From Saccharopolyspora spinosa NRRL 18395 (GTDB taxonomy: Bacteria > Actinomycetota > Actinomycetes > Mycobacteriales > Pseudonocardiaceae): a stretch of 64,000 bases of DNA. Every line of letters begins with the position of its first letter. Positions within the stretch are counted from its first letter, which is position 1. This document shows positions 28,621 to 38,333 of the stretch, one piece after another. The translations under genes and the position numbers were made by a program. The notes under the pieces are model-generated. The model did no database searches. It saw only the letters and a list, made by a program, of their open reading frames with translations, and had not been told where the DNA came from. The DNA lies in assembly GCF_000194155.1 (NCBI RefSeq), contig NZ_GL877879.1, positions 356,177-420,176 of the forward strand. Direction: 5' to 3'.

Positions 28621-29098
28621 TCACATCCAGCGGCGGTAGGCCCACATCGCCAGCGGGAAGAACACCGCCATGATCGCCACCGTCCAGATCAGGGTGGCTG
28701 TCGGCGGTCCGACGACCGGGCCGCCGATCATCAGGCCGCGCGGTGTCCGCGAGCTTGGTGACCGGGTTGACGTTCACCCAGGCCTGCAGCCAGCCCGTCA
28801 GATCCTCGTCGACCGAGGCGTACTGGCCGGTGAGCCCGATGCGGCTGCGCACCGCGACCGGCTGGCGGAGCACGTCGTACCCGGCGACGCTGGCCGTTCC
28901 GGCATCGGGCCGAAGTAGCGTGGCCAGATGCGGACCCGTTGTGGTCTTGCCCGCACCGTTGGGGCCGAGCACGCCGAGGATCGTCCCGGCGGGCACGCCG
29001 AGGATCGTCCCGGCGGGCACGGCGAGATCGACCCCGGCCAGCGCGGTGGTGGAGCCGAACCGTTTGACCAGGCCCTTGACGTGGATCGCGAATGACAT
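28621..29098 (-). pseudogene. Decayed DrrA-like ABC ATPase joined to the end of a DrrB-like permease
   Basis: From ATG 29098 the frame reads a normal drug-export ABC ATPase start ([22 protein letters not shown]), with Walker [10 protein letters not shown] and the block [19 protein letters not shown]. It then jumps straight into a permease C-terminus ([12 protein letters not shown]; then in another frame [20 protein letters not shown] and a final MWAYRRW). The ATPase signature, Walker B and most of the permease are deleted, and there is a frameshift. A 24-base tandem duplication (28982-29026) repeats PAGTILGV just before the P-loop. Not functional as an exporter. Confidence 0.75.
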
Positions 29099-29200
29099 GC
29101 AACCTCCTTCGGCTTGCGCCCACCAATGTCGCCGAGGGTCCTGACAGGCCGCGCACAGCTCGCTGACAGGCTGGGTGAGGCGGACGACAAGGGGAGTCAC

Positions 29201-30202
29201 ATGGATCAGACGTTGCTGGCCGAGCCGGAGCAGGAGCACCGGCCGCGCCGAAAGCCCGGTGGGCGTGCGATCACGGTGCTGCTGCTGTTGGCCACGTTCG
29301 GCTTCCTGGTGTGGGCGGCGCTGCCGCTGGCCGGATTGGACGGCGACCGGTACACGGTCGCGCTGGTGGCGCTCACCCAGTACGCGTTGCTGGTCGGCAT
29401 CGTGCTGGCGTTGCTCGGCTTGGTGCTGCGGCGCTGGTTGACCGCGCTCGTCGTCGGCCTGGTCACCGCGGCCCTGGCGCTGTCGGTCGTGCCTAGGGCG
29501 ATTCCAAACACGACCCCGGCGCAGGGCGTGCCGCTGCGGGTGCTGTCGCTGAACGCCTACTTCGGCGGCGCGGACGCCGCGCAGGTCGTGAACCTGGTGC
29601 GGCAGAACCAGGTCGACGTGCTCAGCCTGCAGGAACTCACGCCCGAGATGGTGGCCTCGCTGGACGCCGCCGGACTCGCCGAAGTGTTGCCGCACCGGGT
29701 GTTCCAACCGGGGCCGAAGGCGGACGGCACCGGGATCGCCTCCCGCTATCCGCTGCAGGAACTGGCGCTGGTGCCGCAGACGACGCTGGCCCAGCCTTCG
29801 GCACGGGTGCAGGTGCCGGGGGCGCGGGACTTCGAGATCGTGGCGGCGCACCCGCTGTACCCGATGGGCCACGACACCGCCGAGGTCTGGGCCAGCGACC
29901 TGCGCGCGTTACCGGGACCGGCCGCCGACGGAACGCCCCGGATGCTGGCGGGCGACTTCAACGCGACCCTCGACCACACCCGCCTCAAGTACCTGCTCAA
30001 CCAGGGCTACACCGACGCCGCCGAGGTCACCGGTGCCGGTCTGCACCCGACCTGGCCGGGTCCGGGCTCCTGGTTCCCGCCGCCGGTCACGATCGACCAC
30101 GTGCTCACCAGCAAGGGCATCGCCGCGCAGTCCTACCGGACCTTCGACGTGGCGGGCGCCGACCACCGCGCGATCCTCGCCACGCTCGTCCTGACGCGCT
30201 GA
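29201..30202 (+). CDS. Endonuclease/exonuclease/phosphatase family membrane protein
   Basis: 333 residues. Three membrane helices at the N-terminus (about residues 24-43, 51-72, 77-95) precede an extracytoplasmic EEP domain: [26 protein letters not shown] (catalytic Glu), [22 protein letters not shown] and the final [11 protein letters not shown] (catalytic His). The family hydrolyses phosphodiesters; the substrate here is unknown, and surface DNA or lipid head groups are options. ATG 29201 has AAGGGGAG upstream. It is the first intact gene after the decayed region. Confidence 0.85.
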   Translation: MDQTLLAEPEQEHRPRRKPGGRAITVLLLLATFGFLVWAALPLAGLDGDRYTVALVALTQYALLVGIVLALLGLVLRRWLTALVVGLVTAALALSVVPRAIPNTTPAQGVPLRVLSLNAYFGGADAAQVVNLVRQNQVDVLSLQELTPEMVASLDAAGLAEVLPHRVFQPGPKADGTGIASRYPLQELALVPQTTLAQPSARVQVPGARDFEIVAAHPLYPMGHDTAEVWASDLRALPGPAADGTPRMLAGDFNATLDHTRLKYLLNQGYTDAAEVTGAGLHPTWPGPGSWFPPPVTIDHVLTSKGIAAQSYRTFDVAGADHRAILATLVLTR

Positions 30203-30296
30203 CACACCCCAGCACGATCAGCGTTCGCCCAGCCCATTGCTCGGGAGCGCTTCGGGCCGCCAGGGCAGCCCGAAGCAGTCACGAGCCCTGAGCGAG

Positions 30297-30605
30297 TCAG
30301 GCACCCGGGTGGGACTCCTGGACGACCTCGAACTCCAGGAGGCTGGAGCCGGTGGCCACCGGGTTCTTGGCCTCACCCGCGTGCGCCGCCTTGGCCGGGC
30401 CGCTGGCCCACGCCTGGAACGCCTCCTCGGACTCCCACTTCGTGTAGACGAAGTACCGGTCCTCGCCCTTGACCGGGCGCAGCAGCTCGAAGCCGAGGAA
30501 GCCGGGAGCGCTGTCCACGGAGCCGTGCCGCGAAGCGAACCGCTTCTCCAACTCCGGGCCGGAGCCCTCGGGAACCTCGATTGCATTGATCTTCACAACA
30601 GCCAT
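30297..30605 (-). CDS. mhuD: MhuD-type haem-degrading monooxygenase
   Basis: 102 residues of the antibiotic-biosynthesis-monooxygenase fold, strongly like mycobacterial MhuD (Rv3592), which opens haem to mycobilin and frees iron. The key residues fall at the same numbers: Asn7 (KINAIEV), Trp66 (AFQAWASG) and His75 (AAHAGEA). VPEGSGPELEKRFASRH and LLRPVKGEDRYFV are close to the mycobacterial protein. Its position between clpC and mutY is also the mycobacterial one. No iron box was found next to it. Function is inferred from these residues. Confidence 0.85.
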   Translation of the reverse strand: MAVVKINAIEVPEGSGPELEKRFASRHGSVDSAPGFLGFELLRPVKGEDRYFVYTKWESEEAFQAWASGPAKAAHAGEAKNPVATGSSLLEFEVVQESHPGA

Positions 30606-30669
30606 GTAGTCAGCCTACGAGCCTGAAGGGGTGACCTGCGACCGCGCGGCCGGAGGTCACCGGTGATCG

Positions 30670-32610
30670 TTACAGCTCGAATTGCGGGTGCAGGCGGGCG
30701 ATCGTCCAGGACCGCTGGCGTTGCACCGCCACCGTGGTGAAGGCCAGGAAGACCACCAGGAATCCCGTCAGCACCGCGACGTCGCGCAGCAGGTGCTCCG
30801 CCATACCGCCGGAGATCGTCACCCGCAGCCCGTCCACCAGGTAGCTCATCGGCAGGAACGGGTGGATCGCCTGGAACGGCACCGGAGTCGTCTCCATCGG
30901 GTACAGGCCGCCCGAGGCGGTGATCTGGATGATCAGCAGCACCAGCGACAACAGGCCGCCGACCGCGCCGAGCGCCGTGCGCAGGAAGTGGTCGATCGCC
31001 ACGAACGCGACGGCGGCCAGGCTGACCAGCCCGATCGTCCACCAAACGTGCACCGGGTCGAGCCCGAGCCCGAAGTCGACCACCGTGTACAGCACGAGCC
31101 CGCCAAGCACGCCCAGCACCGCCGCGGGCAGGAACCCGGCGAACGCGATCGTGAACGCCCCGACGCGGTCCGCGAGCGCGCGCAGGTTCACCGGTTTGAG
31201 CAGCAGGTACGCGAGCAGGCCGAACACCCAGAGGGCGATCGCGAAAAAGAACGGCGCCAGCCCCCGCCCGTACACGTTGGCCGGGTTGAGGTTCTCGGTG
31301 TGGATCTCGGTCGGCGACCCGAGGACATCCGCGGCGTTAGCGACCTCAGTGGGGTTCGTCGGCGGGATCTTGTCCAGCGTGTCGTCGACCAGTTTCTGCA
31401 GGTTCTTCGCGCCGTCGTTGAGCTGTCCGGTGCCGGTCTCCAGCACCCCGCTGCTCGCGGCCAGCGTGTTGAGGCCGTTGGTGATGCCGTTGGAACCGCC
31501 CGAGAGTTCCGCCGCGCCCGCGCGCAGCGTGTCCGCCGGAGCGGTGATCGCGCGGATCTGGCTCTGCAGCGGACCGACGTTTTTCTGCAGGGCCAGCGCT
31601 TGGCCGTTGGCGTCCTGCGCGGTGGCCAGGGCCTGTTGGGCGTCCTTGTCGGCGCCGGACGCGGAGTCGGCGAGCTTGCGGGCGTTGTCCAGCGCTCGCT
31701 GGTACGCGGAATCCTGTGCGATCTCGGGGTGCTTCTGGCCGAGTTCCTCGATGGCCGCACGGCCTTCTGCCGCGCGCTGGCCGAGGAAACCGGTGGTGGC
31801 CTTGATCGTGCTCAGGCTGTTGACCGCCACGTTGCTCGCGTTGACCAGTGCGTTGACCGCGTCCGGCAGCCGTTCGGCGGTGAAGTTGTTGATCGTGCGC
31901 AGCTGCTGGTCCAACTGCGCGGTGGCGTCGGAGATGCTCTGCACGCCGCGCGAAACCTCGCCGGTGCCGTCGCGAACCCCGTTGAGGCCCTTGGAAAGCG
32001 CGGCGGTGCCCTGCTTGCTCAGATCAGTGCCCTCGACGAGCTGCTTCGACGCTTCCGAAGCGAGCTGCAGCTTCCCGCGCGCCTGGTCGAGCTCGCCGTA
32101 GAGCGCGCGGGCGTAGGTGGCGTGCGCGGCGGCGTTGATCTGGTTCTGCAGCTCGGTCTGCACCGTGTCGGCCATGATCCCGGCGGTGTAGCCGTTCGCG
32201 TCGTTCTTGACGAACTGCAGCGAGGCGCGCTCCGGGTTGTGGTCGGCCGCGGTCGCCAGCTTCGTGCTGAAGTCCGACGGGACCTCGATCGTGAAGTAGT
32301 ACCGGCCCTCCTGCAGCCCGTGCCGGGCCTCGGCGGAGTCCACGAAGTTCCACTCGAAGATGTCGGTGGCCTTGAGCTGCTGGACGAACTGCTCGCCGGC
32401 GTTGATGTGCTCGCCGCGGCTGTCCACCGGCTGGTCCGAGTTGACCACCGCGACCGGCACCCGGTTCAACCGGCCGTAGGGATCCCAGTTCGACCACAGG
32501 TACAGCGACCCGTACAGCAGCGGGACCAGGACCAGCACGAACGGCACGAGACGGCGCAGCGGCCCGCGGAAGCGCCGCACCTCCAGCCAGGCCAGCTTGA
32601 ACGCTTTCAC
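30670..32610 (-). CDS. YhgE/Pip domain membrane protein
   Basis: 646 residues. One N-terminal membrane helix (about 22-42), a long extracytoplasmic helical domain with YhgE/Pip features (VAVVNSDQPVDSRGEHIN, EGRYYFTIEVPSDFSTKLA), then about five membrane helices from residue 450 that resemble an ABC-2 permease. Members act in phage infection, export or ESX-like secretion in other Gram-positives; the role here is unknown. Its start overlaps the stop of the adjacent ATP-binding protein by four bases, so the two likely form one transporter. Confidence 0.85.
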   Translation of the reverse strand: MKAFKLAWLEVRRFRGPLRRLVPFVLVLVPLLYGSLYLWSNWDPYGRLNRVPVAVVNSDQPVDSRGEHINAGEQFVQQLKATDIFEWNFVDSAEARHGLQEGRYYFTIEVPSDFSTKLATAADHNPERASLQFVKNDANGYTAGIMADTVQTELQNQINAAAHATYARALYGELDQARGKLQLASEASKQLVEGTDLSKQGTAALSKGLNGVRDGTGEVSRGVQSISDATAQLDQQLRTINNFTAERLPDAVNALVNASNVAVNSLSTIKATTGFLGQRAAEGRAAIEELGQKHPEIAQDSAYQRALDNARKLADSASGADKDAQQALATAQDANGQALALQKNVGPLQSQIRAITAPADTLRAGAAELSGGSNGITNGLNTLAASSGVLETGTGQLNDGAKNLQKLVDDTLDKIPPTNPTEVANAADVLGSPTEIHTENLNPANVYGRGLAPFFFAIALWVFGLLAYLLLKPVNLRALADRVGAFTIAFAGFLPAAVLGVLGGLVLYTVVDFGLGLDPVHVWWTIGLVSLAAVAFVAIDHFLRTALGAVGGLLSLVLLIIQITASGGLYPMETTPVPFQAIHPFLPMSYLVDGLRVTISGGMAEHLLRDVAVLTGFLVVFLAFTTVAVQRQRSWTIARLHPQFEL

Positions 32611-33287
32611 CGGGTGACCTCTTCCTGCAGGTCGAGCACCTTCGTGGGGCGGTCGGGTTCGCGCGCGGGCAGCGGGATCAGCTCGACGTCACCGGAGGGT
32701 GGATCGGTGGCGCTGGCCAGCACCGTCATCCCGGTGCGGGTCACCTCGCGCAGCCCCGCCCACACCTGCGCCCGTGCGGACATGGGGAGACCGGCGTCCA
32801 CGTCGTCGACGAGGATCCCGGCGGGCTCGGCGGCGACCGTCAGCGCCACGGCGAGCAGCAGCCGTTCGGCGGGATGCAGCTCGTCGATCAGCGCGGTGCG
32901 GTCCGGGGCGATCCGCACCTTGTCGAGCGCGGCATCGATGGAACGCTCGGAGACGCCGCTGATCAGGCGGCGTTCCATGATCGCCTCGCGGACCCGGTGC
33001 TTGTTCTCCAGCTCGTAGCCCGGGCGCAGCCGGGCTGGGAGGATCAGCTGGCGCACTGCCTTGGCCTGCGCGGGCAGCACGTGCCCGGAGACGTCCAGGT
33101 ACCCCGTGATCAGCGGGAGGCGACCGGACAGGGCGAGCAGCAGCGACGTGCGGCCCGTGCCGGCGGGCCCGGCCACCACGGCGAGCGCGCCGGGTTCGAC
33201 GCGCAGGTCCAGGTTGGCGAAGACGATGCCCGCGGGGCCCCTGGCGGCGATTCCGCGGGCGAGGATGGCCACGCCGTCGACGTACAT
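32607..33287 (-). CDS. ABC-type ATP-binding protein with degenerate Walker A and signature
   Basis: About 226 residues. The fold is ABC-like: FANLDLRVEPGALAVVAGPAGTGRTSLLLALSGRL is the Walker A region, but the invariant Lys is Arg (GPAGTGRTS). In place of LSGGQ there is DELHPAERLLLAV; Walker B is GILVDDVDAGL. ATG 33287 has a perfect AGGAGGG upstream. It is coupled to the YhgE/Pip gene. The altered residues suggest weak or no ATP hydrolysis, perhaps a regulatory subunit. Confidence 0.8.
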   Translation of the reverse strand: MYVDGVAILARGIAARGPAGIVFANLDLRVEPGALAVVAGPAGTGRTSLLLALSGRLPLITGYLDVSGHVLPAQAKAVRQLILPARLRPGYELENKHRVREAIMERRLISGVSERSIDAALDKVRIAPDRTALIDELHPAERLLLAVALTVAAEPAGILVDDVDAGLPMSARAQVWAGLREVTRTGMTVLASATDPPSGDVELIPLPAREPDRPTKVLDLQEEVTR

Positions 33288-33463
33288 TGACCCTCCTGAG
33301 CGCACGACTGCGTCCAAAGTGGCTGCTCGCGCGGATCTCGGCAACTCATGTCCAAAGTGGATTAAGGCCGACGTTCGGCCTCGTGCCAGGTGGGTCGCTC
33401 TTGCCGAAATCCGCACCGTCGGCGTGTCCGGTCCGCGGCAGCGGCGCTGCGTGGAACCCGAGA

Positions 33464-33991
33464 TCAGCGGGTGATGATGGTTTCGGTGTCGCCGGTTCGC
33501 GTGTCGACGATGGCGATCTCGCTGATCCCCGCCCGCACCGGCTCCGGCGGTTGCAGGGCCCGGAAGCCCACTGCCAGCTGGTTGTCGGTGATGCCCTGGG
33601 CGAGCGTGCAGTGCGGGATCCAGGCGCCGGGGAAGTAGTAGGCGGACGGGTGCTGTACGCGCCCGGCCAGCGCGTCGTGCACCGCCGAGTGAACCGCCAG
33701 CAGCTCGGTGTCTACGACCGCTCCCAGCAGAAGGACCCGGTCCTCGCCGGGGAACGTCCCCAGGGTGTGCAGCCAGAGGTCCGGAATGGACAGCAGCTCC
33801 AGTTCGGTGCGCAGCGCCTTGCGCGCGGCGGTAGGAATCCCGGCCGCCGCCGCGAAGGTCACGTGCGGACGGTGCTTGCCGTCGGATCGGGTGGCGATGC
33901 TCGGCACCCCGGCGTCGTCCAAGCGGCGCCAGAACGCCCGGATCCCGGATTCCGCTGCGTCGTCGAAGAACGACACCAACGCCTGCGCCAT
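33464..33991 (-). CDS. 2'-5' RNA ligase / cyclic phosphodiesterase family protein
   Basis: 175 residues with the two HxT motifs of the 2H phosphoesterase superfamily: HVTFAAAAG (about residue 43) and HCTLAQGIT (about residue 127). Members open 2',3'-cyclic phosphates or cleave 2'-5' bonds in RNA or related nucleotides. ATG 33991 overlaps the mutY stop by four bases, so the pair is probably co-translated. The physiological substrate is unknown. Confidence 0.85.
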   Translation of the reverse strand: MAQALVSFFDDAAESGIRAFWRRLDDAGVPSIATRSDGKHRPHVTFAAAAGIPTAARKALRTELELLSIPDLWLHTLGTFPGEDRVLLLGAVVDTELLAVHSAVHDALAGRVQHPSAYYFPGAWIPHCTLAQGITDNQLAVGFRALQPPEPVRAGISEIAIVDTRTGDTETIITR

Positions 33992-34896
33992 CAGTGCTCG
34001 CCGGGGAGCGCGAAGCGGCCGTCGTCGGTCTGCTCGACGAGCCCGTCCACCAGCAGGGAGTCCAGGCACCGGTCCCGCTGCCCGGCGTCCGACCACACGG
34101 CGTCCAGCTGCTCGCGCAGCACCGGGCCGGTCGAACCGCGCAGCACGTCCAGCAGCTTGCCGCGCACTTGGCGATCGGTGCCGGCGAACTTCTGCACCTT
34201 CTTCGGCGGCCCGGCGTAGGCCGGTCGGCCAGCGTGCTGCCACGCGCAGTCGGGCGCGATCGGGCAGGCCTCGCACCGCGGCGACCGCACGGTGCACACC
34301 ACCTGGCCGAGCTCCATCAACGCCGCCGACAGCTTCGCGGCGCTGGCGTCGTCGGCCGGGAGCAGGACGTCGACGTCGTCGAGATCGCGCTTGGTCGACG
34401 GCGGACCGGCATCGCCGGCGCCGTGCACGGCGCGCGCTACCACCCGCCGGACGTTCGTGTCGACCACCGGCGCCCGCTTGCCGTAGGCGAAGGCTGCCAC
34501 GGCCCGGGCGGTGTAGGCGCCGATGCCCGGCAGCGCCAGCAGGGTGTCGACGTCGGACGGGACGACATCGCCGTGCTCGGCGGCGATGGTCGCGGCCGCC
34601 TCGTGCAGCCGCAGTGCCCGGCGCGGGTAGCCGAGCTTCCCCCAGGCGCGCAGCACCTCGCCCTGCGGCTCGGTGGCGAGGTCGGAGGGACGCGGCCAGC
34701 GGCGCATCCACTCCTCCCAGATCGGCTGGACCCGGTTGACCGGGGTCTGCTGCAGCATCGTCTCGCTGACCAGCACGCCCCAACCCGTCGTGCCGGGCGC
34801 GCGCCACGGCAGCGGTCGGGCGGTCGCGGCGAACCAATCGATCAAGTCGACCGGGTCCAGGGGCGGGACGGTGGGATGTGCGGCGGTGGTCTTCAT
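33991..34896 (-). CDS. mutY: A/G-specific adenine DNA glycosylase
   Basis: Removes adenine mispaired with 8-oxoguanine. 301 residues. Catalytic Glu45 is in SETMLQQTPV, the helix-hairpin-helix is LLALPGIGAYTARAV, catalytic Asp146 is in VVDTNVRRV, and the iron-sulfur cluster cysteines follow C-x6-C-x2-C-x5-C in CTVRSPRCEACPIAPDC. The C-terminal 8-oxoG-sensing part is short. ATG 34896. The position near disA-radA matches mycobacteria (Rv3589). Confidence 0.93.
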   Translation of the reverse strand: MKTTAAHPTVPPLDPVDLIDWFAATARPLPWRAPGTTGWGVLVSETMLQQTPVNRVQPIWEEWMRRWPRPSDLATEPQGEVLRAWGKLGYPRRALRLHEAAATIAAEHGDVVPSDVDTLLALPGIGAYTARAVAAFAYGKRAPVVDTNVRRVVARAVHGAGDAGPPSTKRDLDDVDVLLPADDASAAKLSAALMELGQVVCTVRSPRCEACPIAPDCAWQHAGRPAYAGPPKKVQKFAGTDRQVRGKLLDVLRGSTGPVLREQLDAVWSDAGQRDRCLDSLLVDGLVEQTDDGRFALPGEH

Positions 34897-35213
34897 GGCA
34901 CGACCGATCCTGCCAGGTCCCCGAACCCTCGCGGAACCACGTCCGAGCCTGTCGCCTGGCGCCGCCCCGCCCGCCGCACGGAGTTCCACCCGACTGGAAC
35001 CGAGACGGCCCTGGCTACCTGCAAAAATGCCCCCCGCGCGCTTCCGGGGGGCGCGGTTTCGCGAGAAACCGCCGTCCACGCAGGCACCGCGAAACCGCGT
35101 GCTCGGGTGCGAGGCCCGGAATCGGGTGCTGTAGCCATGATCGAATGCGATACGCCCAATTGGGTGATCAATTGTAATGCCGTTCGGAGTAGTCATCGAG
35201 TTACTGTCGTGTC
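34897..35213. other. 317-bp gene-free stretch between divergent mutY and a secreted-type gene
   Basis: No gene can be supported. It holds two GC-rich hairpins: GCCCCCC...GGGGGGC near 35027-35050 and GCGGTTTCGCGAGAAACCGC near 35050-35071, with the word CGCGGTTTCG-like repeated near 35090. Both promoters for the divergent genes must lie here, but no convincing -10/-35 pair was seen. Confidence 0.4.
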
Positions 35214-35804
35214 GTGCTTGATCCGACCGGGCCGCTCCCGCCCGCGGTGTACTGGCGTCGCCGCGCGGTGGCAATTGGTGCGGCCGTACTCGCAGCGGTC
35301 CTCATCGGCTGGGGTGCGATCGCCTTGATCGGCGGCACCTCGGAGCCCCAGGCGGCCCAGGCGAAACCGCCGGGTCCGCCGGTCGCGGTGGCGGCCGACG
35401 CCCCGCCGCCGTGCACGGACGAGTCGATGCGTGTCGTCGCCGAGGTGGCCCGCCCGGAGTTCAAGGTGGGCGAGCGGATCGGCATGAGCATCGTGGTGAC
35501 CAACGCGGGCGACCGGGCGTGCGTGCGGGACATCAACCGGATGCTGCGCGAGCTGACCGTGTCGACCCCGGGCGGCAAGCACGTGTGGTCCAGCAACGAC
35601 TGCTACTCGGAGTCGACCAACGAGCAGCCGCTGCTGCAGCCTGGGCAGTCGGTGCGCAACGACGTCCAGTGGTCCGGCCAGATGTCCACAGCGGACTGCC
35701 GGGACGAGCCGGGGCGCGCACCGGCGGGCGACTACCAGGTGGTGGCCAGGGTCGCGGCGCTCAACAGCTCGCCCACCCCGTTCCGCCTGACCGCCGCATC
35801 CTGA
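35214..35804 (+). CDS. Membrane-anchored extracytoplasmic protein, Rv3587c-like
   Basis: 196 residues. One N-terminal membrane anchor (about 17-37, AIGAAVLAAVLIGWGAIAL), a short Pro/Ala linker, then a beta-rich domain with four Cys (DAPPPCTDES, GDRACVRDI, SNDCYSES, TADCRDEPG), likely two disulfides; it includes a Gly-Asp-Tyr-Gln stretch typical of Ig-like folds. The same position next to disA holds Rv3587c in mycobacteria. Function unknown. GTG 35214. Confidence 0.75.
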   Translation: MLDPTGPLPPAVYWRRRAVAIGAAVLAAVLIGWGAIALIGGTSEPQAAQAKPPGPPVAVAADAPPPCTDESMRVVAEVARPEFKVGERIGMSIVVTNAGDRACVRDINRMLRELTVSTPGGKHVWSSNDCYSESTNEQPLLQPGQSVRNDVQWSGQMSTADCRDEPGRAPAGDYQVVARVAALNSSPTPFRLTAAS

Positions 35805-35850
35805 CCGGCAGAGCACGCAGCCCGGGCGAAATCGGCGAGACTGCAGCGGC

Positions 35851-36960
35851 TCAGGGGAACCGGTCCACTATGGATGATTCGGCGAGCCGGGAGAGGCCTT
35901 CCCGGACCAGGCTCGCCCGCGTGTCGCCGATCGACTCCACCGCGCGCAGCTCGTCCACCGTCGCCGCGAGCAGCCGTTGCAGCGAGCCGAAGTGCTCCAC
36001 CAGCTGCCGGCGGACGGTGGCGGGCAGCCGCGGCACCCTGGCGAGCAGCCGGTAGCCGCGCGGGGTCAGGTGCTGGTCCAGCGCCTCCGGCGTGTCCGGG
36101 TAGCCGAAGGCGCCGGCGATCGCGGTCAGGTCCAGCAGCTCCGTGCCGTCGAGCTTGCGCAGCGCCGTCTCGACCTGCTCCGACGTAGGCATCGCGCCGC
36201 TGGTCGGCAGGTACTCCTGCACGATCAGCTCCCGGTCGAGGTCGATGCCGTCGCGGGCGTGGCCCCGGCGGTCGCGCGCTTCCCGCGAGGAGCCGATCAG
36301 CTCGTCCAGCTGCAGCTCGATGAGCCGGCCGTCCTTGCCCAGCTCGACGACGTCGCCCTCGATCTCGTCGGCGATCCGCCGCACCATCTCCATCCGTTGC
36401 ACGACGGTCATCGCGTCGCGCAACGTCACGTAATCCTCGATCTCCAGCGCCGACAGCGTCTGCGCGACCTCGGCCAGCCGCGCGGTGTAGCGCTCCAGGG
36501 TCGCCAGCGCCTGGTTCGCGCGGGACAGGATCTCCGGCGAGCCGATCAGCACGTGCCGGTGGCCCTGCGTGTAGACGCTGATGATGCTCATCGACTGGCT
36601 GACGGACACCACCGGGTAGCCGGTCTGGATCGCGGTGCGCTCCGCCGTGCGGTGCCGGGTGCCGGATTCCTCGGTGGGGGTGCTTGCGTCGGGCACCAGG
36701 TGCACGTTCGCCCGCATGATCCGCTTGGCATCCGTGGACAGCACCACCGCGCCGTCCATCTTGGACAGTTCGCGCAGCCGGGTGGCGCTGAACTCGATGT
36801 CCAGGTGGAATCCGCCGTCGCAGAGCGCCTCGACCGCCGGGTCGTAACCGAGCACGATCAGGCCGCCGGTGCGCCCGCGCAGGATGCGCTCCAGCCCGTC
36901 CCGCAGCGCGGTTCCGGGCGCCAGCCGGGCGAGTGTGCCGCGCAGCTGCTCGTGGCTCAT
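35851..36960 (-). CDS. disA: DNA integrity scanning diadenylate cyclase DisA
   Basis: Makes c-di-AMP from two ATP and pauses on branched DNA. 369 residues: DAC domain with Asp-Gly-Ala at 69-71 ([10 protein letters not shown]) and Arg-His-Arg at 102-104 ([12 protein letters not shown]), a helical spine, and a C-terminal helix-hairpin-helix domain ([19 protein letters not shown]). ATG 36960 overlaps the radA stop; a GTG two codons earlier is possible. Coupling to radA is conserved in actinobacteria, where RadA modulates DisA. Confidence 0.94.
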   Translation of the reverse strand: MSHEQLRGTLARLAPGTALRDGLERILRGRTGGLIVLGYDPAVEALCDGGFHLDIEFSATRLRELSKMDGAVVLSTDAKRIMRANVHLVPDASTPTEESGTRHRTAERTAIQTGYPVVSVSQSMSIISVYTQGHRHVLIGSPEILSRANQALATLERYTARLAEVAQTLSALEIEDYVTLRDAMTVVQRMEMVRRIADEIEGDVVELGKDGRLIELQLDELIGSSREARDRRGHARDGIDLDRELIVQEYLPTSGAMPTSEQVETALRKLDGTELLDLTAIAGAFGYPDTPEALDQHLTPRGYRLLARVPRLPATVRRQLVEHFGSLQRLLAATVDELRAVESIGDTRASLVREGLSRLAESSIVDRFP

Positions 36961-38333
36961 TTGCACCTCACGATCGTGAGCGCCTCGCCGAGGTTCGACA
37001 CCACCGTGGCGCGCACGCCCTTCGGCAGCGGGCCTGCGTCCGGCGGCACCAGCGCCCGGTCGAAGCCGAGCCTGGCCGCTTCCGCCAGCCGCCGCCCGAC
37101 GCCGCTGACCCGCCGGATCTCCCCGGCCAGCCCCACCTCACCGACCGCGATCAGGTTCGCCGGGAGCGCCTTGCCCTTCCTCGACGAGGCGATGGCCAGC
37201 GCGATCGCGAGGTCCGCGGCGGGCTCGTGCACCTTCGTGCCGCCGACCGTCGCGGCGAACACGTCGCAGTCGCCGGTGTGCACCTGGCCGTGCTTGCCCA
37301 GCACCGCGAGCATCATCGACACCCGCGCCGAGTCCAGGCCGCTGACCGAGCGCCTCGGCATGGCCATCTGGGTCTTCATCACCAGCGACTGGACCTCCAC
37401 CAGCAGCGGGCGCTTGCCCTCCACCATCACGGTCACCGCGGTGCCGTCGACCTGTGTCTCCTGGCGGTTGATGAACAGCCCGGACGGGTCCGGGACTTCG
37501 GCGATGCCGTCGTCGCGCTGCTCGAAGCAGCCGACCTCGTCGGCGGGGCCGAACCGGTTCTTCACGCCGCGCAGCATCCGCAGCGCCGAGTGCCGGTCGC
37601 CCTCGAAGTGCAGCACGACGTCGACCAGGTGCTCCAGCACGCGCGGACCGGCCACCGCGCCGTCCTTCGTGACGTGCCCCACCAGCACCACCGGCAGGCC
37701 GCGCTCCTTGGCGAGCGCCACCAGCGCCGTGGTCACCGCGCGGACCTGCGTGACGCCGCCGGGGCTGCCGTCGGCCTCGGGCGACTGCACGGTCTGCACC
37801 GAGTCGACGATCAGCAGGCCCGGTTTCACCGCGTCGACGTGCCCGAGCACGGCGGAGAGGTTGCTCTCGGCGCCTAGGAAGAGCTCCGAGTGCACCGAGT
37901 TGGTGCGCTCCGCGCGAAGGCGAACCTGACCTGCGGATTCCTCGCCGGTGACGTAGAGCGACGGGCCCGGTGATGCGCCCGCGGCCCAGCGGTGCGCGAC
38001 CTCCAGCAGCAGTGTGGACTTGCCCACACCTGGCTCGCCGGCCAGCAGCACGACCGCGCCCGGCACGATGCCACCGCCCAGCACCCGGTCCAGCTCCGCG
38101 ATGCCGGTGGACACGGCGCGGGCGGAGTCGAGGTCGACCTCGGCGATGGGGCGGGCAGGGGTGGCGGGTGCGCCCGCCGCGACCTTCGTCAGCACCGGGC
38201 GGGCCGCGGCCATCTCGTCGACGGTGCCCCACGCCTGGCAGCTCGGGCAGCGGCCGACCCACTTGGCGACCTCGTGGCCGCAATCGGCGCAGCGGTATGC
38301 GGGCCGGGCGGCGCGGGCGTTCTTCGGGGGCAC
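36957..38333 (-). CDS. radA: DNA repair protein RadA
   Basis: RecA-like helicase that helps branch migration. 458 residues: N-terminal zinc finger ([20 protein letters not shown]), Walker [10 protein letters not shown], the RadA-specific KNRFG motif ([10 protein letters not shown]) and a C-terminal Lon-type P domain ([19 protein letters not shown]). GTG start at 38333. It is translated ahead of disA with a four-base overlap. No problem residues. Confidence 0.94.
   Translation of the reverse strand: MPPKNARAARPAYRCADCGHEVAKWVGRCPSCQAWGTVDEMAAARPVLTKVAAGAPATPARPIAEVDLDSARAVSTGIAELDRVLGGGIVPGAVVLLAGEPGVGKSTLLLEVAHRWAAGASPGPSLYVTGEESAGQVRLRAERTNSVHSELFLGAESNLSAVLGHVDAVKPGLLIVDSVQTVQSPEADGSPGGVTQVRAVTTALVALAKERGLPVVLVGHVTKDGAVAGPRVLEHLVDVVLHFEGDRHSALRMLRGVKNRFGPADEVGCFEQRDDGIAEVPDPSGLFINRQETQVDGTAVTVMVEGKRPLLVEVQSLVMKTQMAMPRRSVSGLDSARVSMMLAVLGKHGQVHTGDCDVFAATVGGTKVHEPAADLAIALAIASSRKGKALPANLIAVGEVGLAGEIRRVSGVGRRLAEAARLGFDRALVPPDAGPLPKGVRATVVSNLGEALTIVRCK

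Noticed and set aside
30682..33018. 778-codon plus-strand frame opposite the YhgE/ABC pair
   Set aside because: Antisense shadow with Arg/Val/Gln-rich composition; the minus-strand genes have clear motifs and ribosome sites.
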